DNA of 44,516 nucleotides from positions 1 through 44,516 of the forward strand of contig NZ_SOHH01000097.1 in assembly GCF_004403515.1 (NCBI RefSeq), in the 5' to 3' direction. This document shows positions 15,811 to 23,763 of the stretch, piece by piece (the stretch's first letter is position 1; each line of letters begins with the position of its first letter). Under the pieces are notes generated by a model. That model saw only the letters and a list, made by a program, of their open reading frames with translations. It ran no database searches and was not told where the DNA came from. Source of the stretch: Cryobacterium fucosi (GTDB lineage: Bacteria; Actinomycetota; Actinomycetes; Actinomycetales; Microbacteriaceae). The translations under genes were made by a program, and so were the position numbers.

Positions 15811-16626
15811 CTACAGCCCGTTCTCGGCCAGCCAGGCCACGAGCACCCGCTCGAACTCCGCCGGGCGCTCCACGCTGGGCAGGTGCGCGGTGTCCCGAAA
15901 GGTGCAGCCGCTCGCTTTCGGCAGGGTCGACAGCAGGTATTCGTACTGCGCCAGCGCGGGGGTGATGTCGAATTCGCCGACCGTGACCAGTGCGGGCACC
16001 TCGATGTCGACCACCCGGATGCTCGCCGGCGGTTCCAACGGGATGGGAAGCGGATTCTCCTCGGCGTGCACCACGTTCACCCGGTTGAGGGCATAGGCCG
16101 TGGAGAGGAACTCGGGGTCGACGTCGGCTTCGGTGCGGAGCGGCCCGATCGCCCACAGGGCGACCTCGAGCCGGGCAAGCCGGTGCCAGTCCTTCGCGTC
16201 GAAGGCCAGGTCGAGTTCGTCGAAGAGGGCGTCCTCCGCCTCGGTCAGTTCCACCTCGGGGAATCCGCTGGGGCCGGACCCGATCGTGACGAGCCCGGCC
16301 ACCCGGTCGGGGTGCTCCAGGGCCACGTCGATGGCGATCGAGCCGCCGCGGGAGCAGCCGACCAGGGTTGCCACCGGCAGACCGAGGTGGTCGAGCACGG
16401 CGACGGCATCCGCCCGGTTGGAGAACGCCACGTCCTCGGTGGTGGTCTGGCCGAATCCGCGGCTGTCGAAACGGATGACGAAATGGCCGGCCGCCAGCGC
16501 GGCGACCTGCGGGTCCCACATCCGCAGGTTCGCGATGCCGGCGTGCAGCAGCAGGAGGGCCGGCGCCGAGGCGTGCCCGTCGGTCTCGTAGTACAGCGAT
16601 GCGCCTGGAACGGTGAGATGGGGCAT
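15811..16626 (-). CDS. Alpha/beta hydrolase
   Basis: 271 residues, typical for the fold. It shows the oxyanion region LLLHAGIANLRMWDPQ near residue 25, the FDSRGFGQT strand, the nucleophile elbow GCSRGGS with Ser92, a late acid in VGEFDIT, and the catalytic His in TAHLPSVERP. It resembles 3-oxoadipate enol-lactonase/esterase-type hydrolases, but the substrate cannot be assigned. The start at 16626 is supported by a TACGCT box 6 nt upstream and fits the fold's first strand (LTVPGASLYYETDG). The gene is divergent from the AEC permease. Confidence 0.85.
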   Translation of the reverse strand: MPHLTVPGASLYYETDGHASAPALLLLHAGIANLRMWDPQVAALAAGHFVIRFDSRGFGQTTTEDVAFSNRADAVAVLDHLGLPVATLVGCSRGGSIAIDVALEHPDRVAGLVTIGSGPSGFPEVELTEAEDALFDELDLAFDAKDWHRLARLEVALWAIGPLRTEADVDPEFLSTAYALNRVNVVHAEENPLPIPLEPPASIRVVDIEVPALVTVGEFDITPALAQYEYLLSTLPKASGCTFRDTAHLPSVERPAEFERVLVAWLAENGL

Positions 16627-16632
16627 GGCTCG

Positions 16633-16638
16633 AGCGTA
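16633..16638 (-). promoter_or_regulatory. -10 box of a probable leaderless transcript
   Basis: On the minus strand TACGCT stands 6 nt before the hydrolase ATG and there is no ribosome binding site. Confidence 0.5.
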
Positions 16639-16697
16639 GGCGGGCGGCTTCTCCGGCCGCAAGGACCCGGCAGACTATTCGGCCGCCGCCGCACCCC

Positions 16698-16703
16698 TAG
16701 GCT
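16698..16703 (+). promoter_or_regulatory. -10 box of a probable leaderless transcript
   Basis: TAGGCT stands 7 nt before the ATG at 16711 of the permease gene, with no Shine-Dalgarno. Confidence 0.55.
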
Positions 16704-16710
16704 CGGACTC

Positions 16711-17640
16711 ATGGGTGGTGTGCTGGTCGGATTCTCCATCATCGGGTTTGTGATCCTGGTGGGCTACCTGATCGAGCGAGCCGGAATCGCGGGCGCGGGC
16801 GCCGGGAGGGTGCTCAACCGGGTCGCCTTCTTCGTGGCGACGCCGGCCCTGCTGTTCACGGTGCTCTCCCACGCGGACGCCCGGGTGCTGTTCTCCTCGT
16901 TCCTGTTGACCAGCCTCTGCAGCGTTCTGCTCGGCGTGGGCGTCTATCTCCTGGTCGCCCGGCTGTTCTTCCACACCCCTGTCGCCGAGACCGTGCTCGG
17001 GGCCGCATCGTCCAGCTATGTCAATGCGAACAACATCGGTCTGCCCGTGGCGATCTACGTGCTCGGCAGCGCCCGCTTCGTCGCACCGATCCTGCTGCTG
17101 CAACTGCTCGTGCTCGCCCCGGTGATCCTGGCCGTGCTCGATGTGTCGACCAGCGGGCGGATGTCCGTGCGCGCCATCCTGACGCAGCCGTTGCGGAACC
17201 CGATGATCATCGCCTCCGCCGCCGGGGTGCTGGTCTCGGTCTCGGGGCTCCGGCTCCCTGCCCCGGTGCTCGCGCCGCTGGAGCTTCTCGGCGGAGCGGC
17301 GATCCCGATGGTGCTGCTCGCGTTCGGGATGTCGTTGCACGGGGAGCGACTGCTCAAGGCCGGTCCGGGCCGCATCCGGGTCGTGGTGGCCGCCGTGATC
17401 AAGGTGGCCGTGGTGCCCTTGCTTGCCTACCTGTTCGGCCGGTTCGTGTTCGCGCTCGACGCCGCAGAGCTGTTCGGGGTGGTCACGATCTCCGCGCTGC
17501 CCACCGCGCAGAACATCTACAACTTCGCCGCCCGGTATGACCGGGCCGTCGCGGTGACGCGGGACACCGTGCTGGTCACGACCCTCGCGTCGGTGCCTGC
17601 GCTGCTGCTGATCGCGGCTCTGCTGGCCCCGGGTCGGTGA
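16711..17640 (+). CDS. AEC family (auxin efflux carrier-like) permease
   Basis: 309 residues in about ten hydrophobic segments arranged as two halves. The first half carries YVNANNIGLPVAIYVLG near residue 105, and the second carries ISALPTAQNIYNFAARY near 265; both are hallmarks of the AEC family, which exports or imports organic acids and related anions. The protein lies in the cytoplasmic membrane. Its stop codon TGA lies inside the first unit of the repeat block that follows, so the repeat may have replaced the original 3' end. The substrate is unknown. Confidence 0.88.
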   Translation: MGGVLVGFSIIGFVILVGYLIERAGIAGAGAGRVLNRVAFFVATPALLFTVLSHADARVLFSSFLLTSLCSVLLGVGVYLLVARLFFHTPVAETVLGAASSSYVNANNIGLPVAIYVLGSARFVAPILLLQLLVLAPVILAVLDVSTSGRMSVRAILTQPLRNPMIIASAAGVLVSVSGLRLPAPVLAPLELLGGAAIPMVLLAFGMSLHGERLLKAGPGRIRVVVAAVIKVAVVPLLAYLFGRFVFALDAAELFGVVTISALPTAQNIYNFAARYDRAVAVTRDTVLVTTLASVPALLLIAALLAPGR

Positions 17641-17893
17641 TCGAGCCCGTCGAAGCCACGCCGCGCCGGTGATTGAGCCTGTCGAAATCGGCGCACCGGG
17701 TCTCGACAGGCTCGACCACCGGTGATTGAGCCTGTCGAAATCGGCGCCTCGGGTCTCGACGGGCTCGACCACCGTCGGTGATTGAGCCTGTCGAAATCGG
17801 CGCCCCGGGTCTCGACGGGCTCGACCACCGTCGGTGATTGAGCGTGTCGAAATCGGCGCCCCGGGTCTCGACGGGCTCGACCACCGTCGGTGG
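17638..17893. repeat. TCTCGACAGGCTCGACCACC-type repeat, block 2 (56-bp tandem)
   Basis: GGTGATTGAGCCTGTCGAAA recurs at 17668, 17721, 17777 and (with one change) 17833, alternating with GGGTCTCGACGGGCTCGACC. The last three units repeat with a period of exactly 56 bp. The block fills the gap between two convergent genes, so it may also terminate transcription in both directions. Confidence 0.9.
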
Positions 17894-17900
17894 TGCCCGA

Positions 17901-18526
17901 TCAGGTGCCTGTGGGCTTCCGGCGGTTCAGCCAGGGCCGCAGCATCCGGGTGACCCACGGCATCACCAGGAAGGTCATGGCGGGGGCCATCACGAGTGTC
18001 GTCACCAGGATCTTGGGGAGCATCTCCACGTCGTGCCAGCCCGGGATCAGCCAGGTCGCGAGCAGGGTGAAGGCCAGGTTAGAAGGGAGGAAGCCGAGGC
18101 CGATGCTCACGGCCTGTTTCCAGCGCGGCGGCTGGAAGGACGGCGCAGCGTCGGCGTCGTCATCGTCGGAGACGGGCGCGTCGAACCAGCCCTCGATGCC
18201 GGTGCGCTTCTCCACCCGGGCGTCGAGGATGAGATCGTGGCCGTCGATCAGCCAGTGCGCCCGTTCCGCTGAGCCTTCCCAGGCATCCAGCAGCTCGGAG
18301 TTCGCGAAGCGGTAGAGCATGTGCCAGCTCAGCGAGTCCGCGGTGGCGCGCACCCAGCCGGAGCCGAGGAAACCGGGGAAGCTGCTCGCCAGGTCCATGC
18401 CCTGCTGGGCCCAGTGGGTGGCCTCCTGGATGCGGGTGGGTTCGACCGGGTGACGGACACGGTGACGGAGGACGCTGGCCGCGCTTGTGGCGCTCCGGCG
18501 GCGTTCCCCGGGGGCACGGAAGACAT
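17901..18526 (-). pseudogene. ABM-domain membrane protein with a frameshift
   Basis: From 18398 downward a 165-residue frame reads SSFPGFLGSGWVR, WHMLYRFANSELLDAWE and two C-terminal membrane helices (about residues 95-118 and 128-150), as in antibiotic biosynthesis monooxygenase-like membrane proteins. Upstream, the expected N-terminus is split. ASSVTVSVTR lies in another frame that starts at ATG 18526, while its continuation (PVEPTRIQEATHWAQQG) is in the first frame. One inserted base near 18447-18451 (in CACCCGGTCG on the minus strand) would join them. It is either a true frameshift mutation or a sequencing error. ABM proteins of this type have no settled function. Confidence 0.75.
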
Positions 18527-18532
18527 GGTTCC

Positions 18533-18538
18533 AGTATC
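18533..18538 (-). promoter_or_regulatory. -10 box upstream of the frameshifted ABM gene
   Basis: Minus-strand GATACT stands 6 nt before ATG 18526, the leaderless spacing seen elsewhere in this window. It supports 18526 as the original start. Confidence 0.45.
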
Positions 18539-18606
18539 GCCGGTGCGTCCGCCCCCGCCGTTGCCGGCTCGTTTCCGGCTGGTTGCCGGGTGACGGGACG
18601 GGAGGG

Positions 18607-19443
18607 TCAGAAGATCATCGGCCGGTCGTCGTCCTGGCCCTCGAGGGCCAGTTCGACGACCACGGGCACATGGTCGCTGGGCGCGTCGCCCTTGCGTTCG
18701 TTGCGGTGGATGCTCGCGCCGGTGACCAGGTCGGCGAACGCCGGCGAGCCGAGGATGAAGTCGATTCGCAGTCCCTCGTTTCGCGGGAAGCGCAGCTGCT
18801 TGTAGTCCCAATAGGTGAAGCCCTCCGGCACCAGCGGGCGCACCACGTCGTGCAGGCCCGCGCCTTCGAAGGCCTCGAAGGCCGCGCGTTCCGGAGGCGA
18901 AATGTGGGTCGACACCCCCTGGATCAGGGTGGGGTCGCCGACGTCGCGCTCGAGCGGGGCGACGTTCCAGTCGCCCATCAGGGCCAGCGCGAGGTGTGGG
19001 TCGGCGGCGAGTTCCTGCCGCGCGTGCTCCTCGAGCCGGGCCAGCCAGTCCAGCTTGTAGGCGTAGTGCGGGTCGTCGAGGGAACGCCCGTTCGGCACGT
19101 ACAGGCTCCACAGTCGCAGGTCGCCGACGGTGGCGCCGAGCGCGCGCGCCTCGAGCGGCAGGCCGGGACCTTCCTCCCCCTTGAGGAAGCCGGGCATCCC
19201 GGGGAAGGCGGTGGCGACATCCGTCAGCTCGTGGCGGCTGGCGAACGCGACCCCGTTCCACTGACTCAGGCCGTGGATGGCCAGCTCGTAGCCGGCCTCC
19301 TCGAACTGGCGTGCCGGGAACTGTTCCGGCTTGCACTTGATCTCCTGCATCGCGAGCACGTCGATGTCCTCGCGCACCATCCAGTCGACGACCCGGTCGA
19401 CGCGGGCTCGGATCGAATTGACGTTCCAGGTGGCGATGCGCAT
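18607..19443 (-). CDS. xthA: Exodeoxyribonuclease III
   Basis: 278 residues, close to the E. coli enzyme. MRIATWNVNSIRAR opens the protein, and MQEIKC (Glu34), SLYVPNG, GDWNVAP, DYKQLRFPRNEGLRIDF and the final SDHVPV carry the metal and catalytic residues of the ExoIII/AP endonuclease family. It removes abasic and 3'-blocked ends in base excision repair. A TAGGCT box lies 6 nt upstream of the ATG, so the transcript is probably leaderless. It is divergent from the LLM enzyme gene with about 100 bp between the starts. Confidence 0.93.
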   Translation of the reverse strand: MRIATWNVNSIRARVDRVVDWMVREDIDVLAMQEIKCKPEQFPARQFEEAGYELAIHGLSQWNGVAFASRHELTDVATAFPGMPGFLKGEEGPGLPLEARALGATVGDLRLWSLYVPNGRSLDDPHYAYKLDWLARLEEHARQELAADPHLALALMGDWNVAPLERDVGDPTLIQGVSTHISPPERAAFEAFEGAGLHDVVRPLVPEGFTYWDYKQLRFPRNEGLRIDFILGSPAFADLVTGASIHRNERKGDAPSDHVPVVVELALEGQDDDRPMIF

Positions 19444-19449
19444 GCACCC

Positions 19450-19455
19450 AGCCTA
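19450..19455 (-). promoter_or_regulatory. -10 box of a probable leaderless transcript
   Basis: Minus-strand TAGGCT stands 6 nt before the exonuclease ATG at 19443. Confidence 0.55.
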
Positions 19456-19542
19456 TTTGACGGCTGCGGCGCCGCCCGGTACGGGGATACTCGGAGACAG
19501 GAATGGCAGGATTGAGGCACGACCAGAAGGCAGGGTGGACCC

Positions 19543-20544
19543 ATGACGGATTTGCAGATCGGCTACGCGGCGATGCTGGAGCAGTTCGCCCCGGCGGAGG
19601 CCGTTTCGCTCTCGGCCTACGCCGAGGAACACGGCTTCACCGGCGTGATGGCGGCGGACCACTTCCAGCCGTGGGTGCCGGCGCAGGGCCAGTCGTCGTT
19701 CGTCTGGAGCGTGCTCGCCGCGGTCGCCGAGCGCACGAAGGGCGACTTCGGCCCCGGCGTCACCGCGCCCACCTTCCGCTGGCACCCGGCCATGGTCGCC
19801 CAGGCCTCCGCAACGCTCGCGTCGATGTACCCGGGCCGGCACTGGCTCGGCCTCGGCTCAGGCGAGGCCCTCAACGAACACATCGTCGGCGGCTACTGGC
19901 CGGAGGCCCCCGAACGCATCAACCGCATGTTCGAGGCCATCGAGATCATCTCGAAGCTGTTCACCGGATCGATCGCCGGCAAGGACGTGAAGCACTCCGG
20001 CCAGTTTTTCAAGCTCGAGTCGACCCGGCTCTGGACCATGCCCGAGGTGGCGCCCGAGATCCTCGTCGCGACCGCCGGGCCGGTCACCGCCAAGCGCGCG
20101 GGGCGGCACGCCGACGGTCTGATCACGGTCGGTGCCCCGCTGGAGAAGATCTCGATGCTGTTCGGCAAGTTCGACGACGGCGCCCGCGACGCCGGCAAGG
20201 ACCCCTCGACCATGCCCAAGGTGCTGCAGCTGCACATGAGTTGGGCCGAGACCGACGAGGAGGCGATGACGAACGCGTTGCGCGAGTGGCCGAACGGCGG
20301 GATGAAGTTCCCGAAGGCGGACATCCGGTCGCCGTTCGAATTCGAGCAGATGGCGAAGCTGGTGCGGCCGGAGGACTTCGAGGGCCGGATGATCATCTCG
20401 GCCGACCCCGACGACCATCGCGCCTACATCCAGAAATTCGTCGACCTCGGCTTCGACCGGATCTACCTGCACAATGTGGGTCGCAACCAGCGCCAGTGGA
20501 TCGACGTGTTCGGCGCATCCGTGCTGCCGAAACTCGTGCGCTGA
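19543..20544 (+). CDS. F420-dependent oxidoreductase, glucose-6-phosphate dehydrogenase-like (LLM)
   Basis: 333 residues of the luciferase-like monooxygenase superfamily. [48 protein letters not shown] and [15 protein letters not shown] match F420-dependent glucose-6-phosphate dehydrogenase and its close relatives. Such enzymes reduce F420 to F420H2, here possibly from glucose 6-phosphate, although the sugar-phosphate pocket cannot be checked by eye. The start at 19543 is preceded by AGGGTGG. It is followed after 2 nt by cofE, so the F420 user and a biosynthetic enzyme are co-transcribed. A related but distinct LLM gene lies at 33610. Confidence 0.88.
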   Translation: MTDLQIGYAAMLEQFAPAEAVSLSAYAEEHGFTGVMAADHFQPWVPAQGQSSFVWSVLAAVAERTKGDFGPGVTAPTFRWHPAMVAQASATLASMYPGRHWLGLGSGEALNEHIVGGYWPEAPERINRMFEAIEIISKLFTGSIAGKDVKHSGQFFKLESTRLWTMPEVAPEILVATAGPVTAKRAGRHADGLITVGAPLEKISMLFGKFDDGARDAGKDPSTMPKVLQLHMSWAETDEEAMTNALREWPNGGMKFPKADIRSPFEFEQMAKLVRPEDFEGRMIISADPDDHRAYIQKFVDLGFDRIYLHNVGRNQRQWIDVFGASVLPKLVR

Positions 20545-20546
20545 GC

Positions 20547-21482
20547 GTGGGCGGCCCCACCGGATTGCTCGTCTTCGCGCTCGAGGGGATCGGCGAGGTC
20601 CGGGCCGGTGACGACCTCGCCGCGCTCATCGCCGGTGCCGCCGGCTCGCGCCTGCTCGACGGGGACATTCTCGCCGTGACCAGCAAGATCGTCTCCAAGG
20701 CCGAGGGCCGCCAGGTCGCTGCCGCCGACCGGGAGCAGGCGATCACCGACGAGACCGTGCGCGTGGTAGCGACCCGCGCCTACCCGGGCGGGGTCACCCG
20801 CATCGTCGAGAACCGGCAGGGGCTGGTGATGGCCGCGGCCGGAGTCGACGCGAGCAATACCCCCGACGGCACGGTGCTGCTGCTGCCCGTCGACCCGGAT
20901 GCCTCTGCCCGTGCGCTCTGCGCCGCCCTCCGCGAACGCACCGGGCTTCGGCTCGGCGTGCTGATCACCGACACGGTCGGCCGCCCGTGGCGAGAGGGCC
21001 AGACCGACATCGCGATCGGCGCCGCCGGGGTGGCCGTGCTCGACGACCTGCGTGGCACGACGGATGCCTCCGGCCGGCGCCTCGACGTCACCGTCGCCGC
21101 CGTCGCCGACGAGATCGCCGGCGCGGCCGACCTGGTGAAGGGCAAGACCAGCGGCAACCCGGTCGCGGTCGTGCGCGGGCTCGGCCGGCTGGTCGATGCG
21201 GGGGTGCCTGGGGTCTCGGGGGTGCAGGATGCCGCGCGCGGCGCATCCGCGTTGCTGCGGCCCGGTGAAAACGACATGTTCCGGCTCGGCACGGCCGAGG
21301 CCGTGGCAGAGGGCTTCGCCGCGGGCTATGCCGCCGGACTCGCCGCGGCCGGCGGGGGAGTCGGCGCGGCCGGCGCGGTGGGGGCCACCTCGGTAGAAAC
21401 AGGGCGGGGCGCCGAACCAGGGCCGCAGCGGGCTAGATCCGGCCCAGGCTTCGCAGCTCGTCGCGGGAAGCCGACCTGCTGA
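20547..21482 (+). CDS. cofE: Coenzyme F420-0:L-glutamate ligase
   Basis: 311 residues. The conserved blocks of CofE are present: [12 protein letters not shown] near residue 45, [17 protein letters not shown] near 90, [17 protein letters not shown] near 140 and [10 protein letters not shown] near 197. The enzyme adds glutamates to F420-0 with GTP. The GTG at 20547 follows the LLM stop by 2 nt. Only the ligase part is present; the C-terminal nitroreductase-like domain of mycobacterial FbiB is absent. After about residue 265 an Ala/Gly-rich tail of some 45 residues, unlike the family, runs to just before a palindromic element and may be non-native sequence. Confidence 0.92.
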   Translation: MGGPTGLLVFALEGIGEVRAGDDLAALIAGAAGSRLLDGDILAVTSKIVSKAEGRQVAAADREQAITDETVRVVATRAYPGGVTRIVENRQGLVMAAAGVDASNTPDGTVLLLPVDPDASARALCAALRERTGLRLGVLITDTVGRPWREGQTDIAIGAAGVAVLDDLRGTTDASGRRLDVTVAAVADEIAGAADLVKGKTSGNPVAVVRGLGRLVDAGVPGVSGVQDAARGASALLRPGENDMFRLGTAEAVAEGFAAGYAAGLAAAGGGVGAAGAVGATSVETGRGAEPGPQRARSGPGFAARRGKPTC

Positions 21483-21492
21483 CATTCGGGAT

Positions 21493-21553
21493 GGAGCTTT
21501 TCGCGACGCGCCGATTGCCCCGGCGCGAATTGCGGCGTGTCGCGGAAATCTCC
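21493..21553. repeat. Palindromic element (GGAGATTTTCGCGAC type), copy 1
   Basis: Arms at 21493-21513 and 21533-21553 match at 18 of 21 positions when paired (left GGAGCTTTTCGCGACGCGCCG). It lies 11 nt after cofE and could terminate it. A second copy with the same ends and inner GCGAATTGCGGCG/CGATTCGCGGCG motif is at 23775. Confidence 0.7.
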
Positions 21554-21655
21554 GGCTGAACCGACCTGGCGGCCCAGCGGATGCCGTGACCTGCGCAGCC
21601 GACCGCCCGCCGAGAAACGCACTCCGACCCTTCTGCTCTGGGGCCGGCCGTCGAC

Positions 21656-21675
21656 CCAACCGACTGGTCGGTTGG
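21656..21675. promoter_or_regulatory. TetR-family operator
   Basis: CCAACCGACTGGTCGGTTGG is a 20-bp dyad with perfect 9-bp arms. It ends 5 bp before the -10 box of the tetR gene, covering the -35 region, which predicts autorepression of tetR and the overlapping membrane protein gene. Confidence 0.8.
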
Positions 21676-21680
21676 TGTGC

Positions 21681-21686
21681 TATCGT
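21681..21686 (+). promoter_or_regulatory. -10 box of a probable leaderless transcript
   Basis: TATCGT stands 6 nt before the tetR ATG at 21693 and just downstream of the operator. Confidence 0.55.
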
Positions 21687-21692
21687 GCTGCC

Positions 21693-22235
21693 ATGACCAG
21701 CCGAGACGACATCCTCGCCGGTATGCGCCGGCTCACCATCGACACGGGGGTGCTGCCCTCCATGGACGAGGTCGCCCGCGCCGCAGGTCTGTCGAAGGGT
21801 GGGCTGATCCACTATTTCCCGACCCGGGCCGCCCTTGTCGACGGGCTGATCGGGAGGGCCGTTGCCGAGGTCGACGAGGGGATGGCCCTGGCCGCGGCAG
21901 CCGGGCACGCCGCGCGCAGCTGGTTGCGGCTCTCCGCGCCGGATGGCGACGAGCTCGAGTTGTACCGCGCGATGACGGTGGCGCTGAAGGCGCTGGGCGC
22001 GGCGCAGGGAAGCGCGACGAATCAGGACTCGGCGCAGCCCGGGGCATCCGTTCTCGTCGCCGAGGCGATCGCGCGCTGGGACGCGCTACTCACGGCCGAA
22101 CTGGGCGACGCCACGGACGCACTGATCGTGCGGCTGGTCGGCGACGGCTTGTTCTTGAACGCCCTATCGGGAACACCGGTGCCGCAGCAGGACGTCGACG
22201 CGATCGAGCGCCGGCTCGGCGGGACTGTTTCGTGA
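21693..22235 (+). CDS. TetR-family transcriptional regulator
   Basis: 180 residues. The N-terminal HTH domain reads RDDILAGMRRLTIDTG, MDEVARAAGLSKGGLIHYFPTRAALVDGLI (residues 4-55). The C-terminal ligand domain is unlike any subgroup I can name but resembles the TetR_C_37-like domain of small actinobacterial regulators. It overlaps the next gene by 4 nt (GTGA) and probably regulates both through the dyad at 21656. It sits between cofE and cofC without an obvious link to F420. Confidence 0.88.
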   Translation: MTSRDDILAGMRRLTIDTGVLPSMDEVARAAGLSKGGLIHYFPTRAALVDGLIGRAVAEVDEGMALAAAAGHAARSWLRLSAPDGDELELYRAMTVALKALGAAQGSATNQDSAQPGASVLVAEAIARWDALLTAELGDATDALIVRLVGDGLFLNALSGTPVPQQDVDAIERRLGGTVS

Positions 22236-22894
22236 CCCCGGTGCTGCTCGCGGGCGTGGCCGGGCTGGCCCTGCTCGATTCCCTGAACCCGGCGACGATC
22301 CTCTCCATCACCCTGATCCTGCTGGCCGGCCTGCGGCGGCCCGTGGTGTCGGCCCTCGCCTTCGTGCTCGGGGCGTTCGCCACGGTCTTCACGCTCGGGT
22401 TGGCGATCTTCCTCAGCGCCGGGGCGGCGGCCGACGTGGTCTCGGGCGGGGTGGTCTGGCTGCGCCGGATCGCCTTCGGGGTGGCAGCGGTCGCGCTGCT
22501 GGTCGCGGCGTTCCGTCGCCTGCGCGATCGCCCCCGTGAGGGCGTCACCCTGCCCCGCTGGTTCTCGCCGGTCACGGCGCTGCCGCTCGGAGTGATGATG
22601 ACCGGCGCTGACCTTCCGAACGCCTTCCCCTACTTCATCGCGATCGAGCGGATGATCAATGCCGAGGTTCCGGCTGCGACCGGGGCGCTCGTTCTGGCGG
22701 GCTACGCCCTCGTCTATTGCCTGCCCTGCCTGGTGCTGCTCGTGCTCGGGATCCTGTTCCGGGAACGCGTGCGCCTCCGGCTGCAGGTGCTCGTCGACCG
22801 GTTCAGCACCGGCACGGTCAGGCGCAGCGCGGGGGCCGCCGTGCTGCTCGCCCTGGCTGCTCTCGGCGTGGCGTCGGTGGCGGCCTGGCCGTGA
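22232..22894 (+). CDS. GAP/LysE-superfamily membrane protein
   Basis: 220 residues with about six hydrophobic segments. The start LLDSLNPATILSITLILLAG and the central FPYFIAIERM motif are typical of GAP (Sap)-like and LysE/cytochrome c biogenesis-like transporters. The GTG start overlaps the TetR stop. A membrane exporter under control of a co-transcribed TetR repressor is a common detoxification arrangement, but the substrate is unknown. Position inside the F420 gene cluster could mean a role there or simple insertion. Confidence 0.7.
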   Translation: MTPVLLAGVAGLALLDSLNPATILSITLILLAGLRRPVVSALAFVLGAFATVFTLGLAIFLSAGAAADVVSGGVVWLRRIAFGVAAVALLVAAFRRLRDRPREGVTLPRWFSPVTALPLGVMMTGADLPNAFPYFIAIERMINAEVPAATGALVLAGYALVYCLPCLVLLVLGILFRERVRLRLQVLVDRFSTGTVRRSAGAAVLLALAALGVASVAAWP

Positions 22895-22925
22895 CGCTGC
22901 AGGGCCGGTCCGTTCCCCGCGACGG

Positions 22926-22931
22926 TAAACT
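22926..22931 (+). promoter_or_regulatory. -10 box of a probable leaderless transcript
   Basis: TAAACT stands 7 nt before the cofC ATG at 22939, with no ribosome binding site. Confidence 0.55.
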
Positions 22932-22938
22932 TCGGGGC

Positions 22939-23730
22939 ATGGAATCGGAGCAGTCGGCGCGGTGGGTGGCCGTCGTTCCGGTGAAGGGGAACCCGGGCGC
23001 GAAGAGCAGGCTCGGCGAGCGTCCCGATCGCGCCCGCCTGGCGGATGCCTTCGCCCTCGACACCGTCGCTGCCGTGCGTGCGGCACGCGGAGTGGACCTG
23101 GTCCTGGTGGTCACCGCCGACGACGAGATCGGCGCCCGCCTCGCCGATCTCGGCGCGGAGATCGTGCCGGAGGGGCCGGCGGCCGGCGGCCGCGCGCCCG
23201 GGCGGCCGGGGCATCCGCTCACCATGGCCGTGTCTGTGACGGGAGCGGCTGCGCCCGAGAACGGATCGGCGGCGACCCTGGCGGGCATGGCGTCGTCCGG
23301 GAGAGTCCCGGTTCCGGCCGACCCGATGAACGCCGCGATCCGCACCGGGCTGGCGGCGGCGCGGGCACGATTCCCGCGGGCGAACCTGATGGTGCTGACC
23401 GGAGACCTCCCGGCGCTCACGCCCGCAGACGTGGAGCGCGCCCTCGCGCTGGCCGCCGGGCACGAGCGTTCGATGCTGCCGGACGCCGCCGGCACCGGCA
23501 CGACGACCCTGTTCGCGCTCGCCGGGGTGCCCATCGAGCCCCGGTTCGGGCCGGGCTCCCGGGCCGCGCACGAGGCCGCAGGGCACGTGCCGCTGGACAT
23601 CCCGCCGTCCAGCAGCATCCGCTGCGACGTCGACACCGCCGCCGACCTGCTTGTCGCGGAGCGTCTCGGGCTCGGCGCGCATACCCTCCCGCTCGTCGCC
23701 GACGACTCGGTGGCGGCGGGCGGGAGCTGA
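22939..23730 (+). CDS. cofC: 2-phospholactate/phosphoenolpyruvate guanylyltransferase (CofC/FbiD)
   Basis: 263 residues of the CofC nucleotidyltransferase family: VVPVKGNPGAKSRLGE (nucleotide-binding loop, residues 11-26), LVVTADDEIGA, DPMNAAIRTGL (128-138), LMVLTGDLPAL, GTGTTTLFAL and FGPGSRAAH. It activates phosphoenolpyruvate or 2-phospholactate with GTP to give the side-chain donor for CofD. Between about residues 80 and 127 there is an insert of about 45 residues rich in Ala, Gly, Pro and Ser that the family normally lacks. All motifs around it remain. The gene converges with cofD. Confidence 0.88.
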   Translation: MESEQSARWVAVVPVKGNPGAKSRLGERPDRARLADAFALDTVAAVRAARGVDLVLVVTADDEIGARLADLGAEIVPEGPAAGGRAPGRPGHPLTMAVSVTGAAAPENGSAATLAGMASSGRVPVPADPMNAAIRTGLAAARARFPRANLMVLTGDLPALTPADVERALALAAGHERSMLPDAAGTGTTTLFALAGVPIEPRFGPGSRAAHEAAGHVPLDIPPSSSIRCDVDTAADLLVAERLGLGAHTLPLVADDSVAAGGS

Positions 23731-23763
23731 CCCCCGGTTCGGCGCGGCCTCGCCGGCCGGCGC

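Noticed and set aside
15452-17893. CRISPR array at the tandem repeats
   Set aside because: Units are dyads without unique spacers of constant length, the 56-bp periods are near-identical throughout, and there are no cas genes.
18329-18523. Alternative-frame protein downstream of ATG 18526
   Set aside because: Only its first 26 or so residues fit the ABM family; the rest becomes Pro/Arg-rich, which marks the frameshift rather than a real separate gene.
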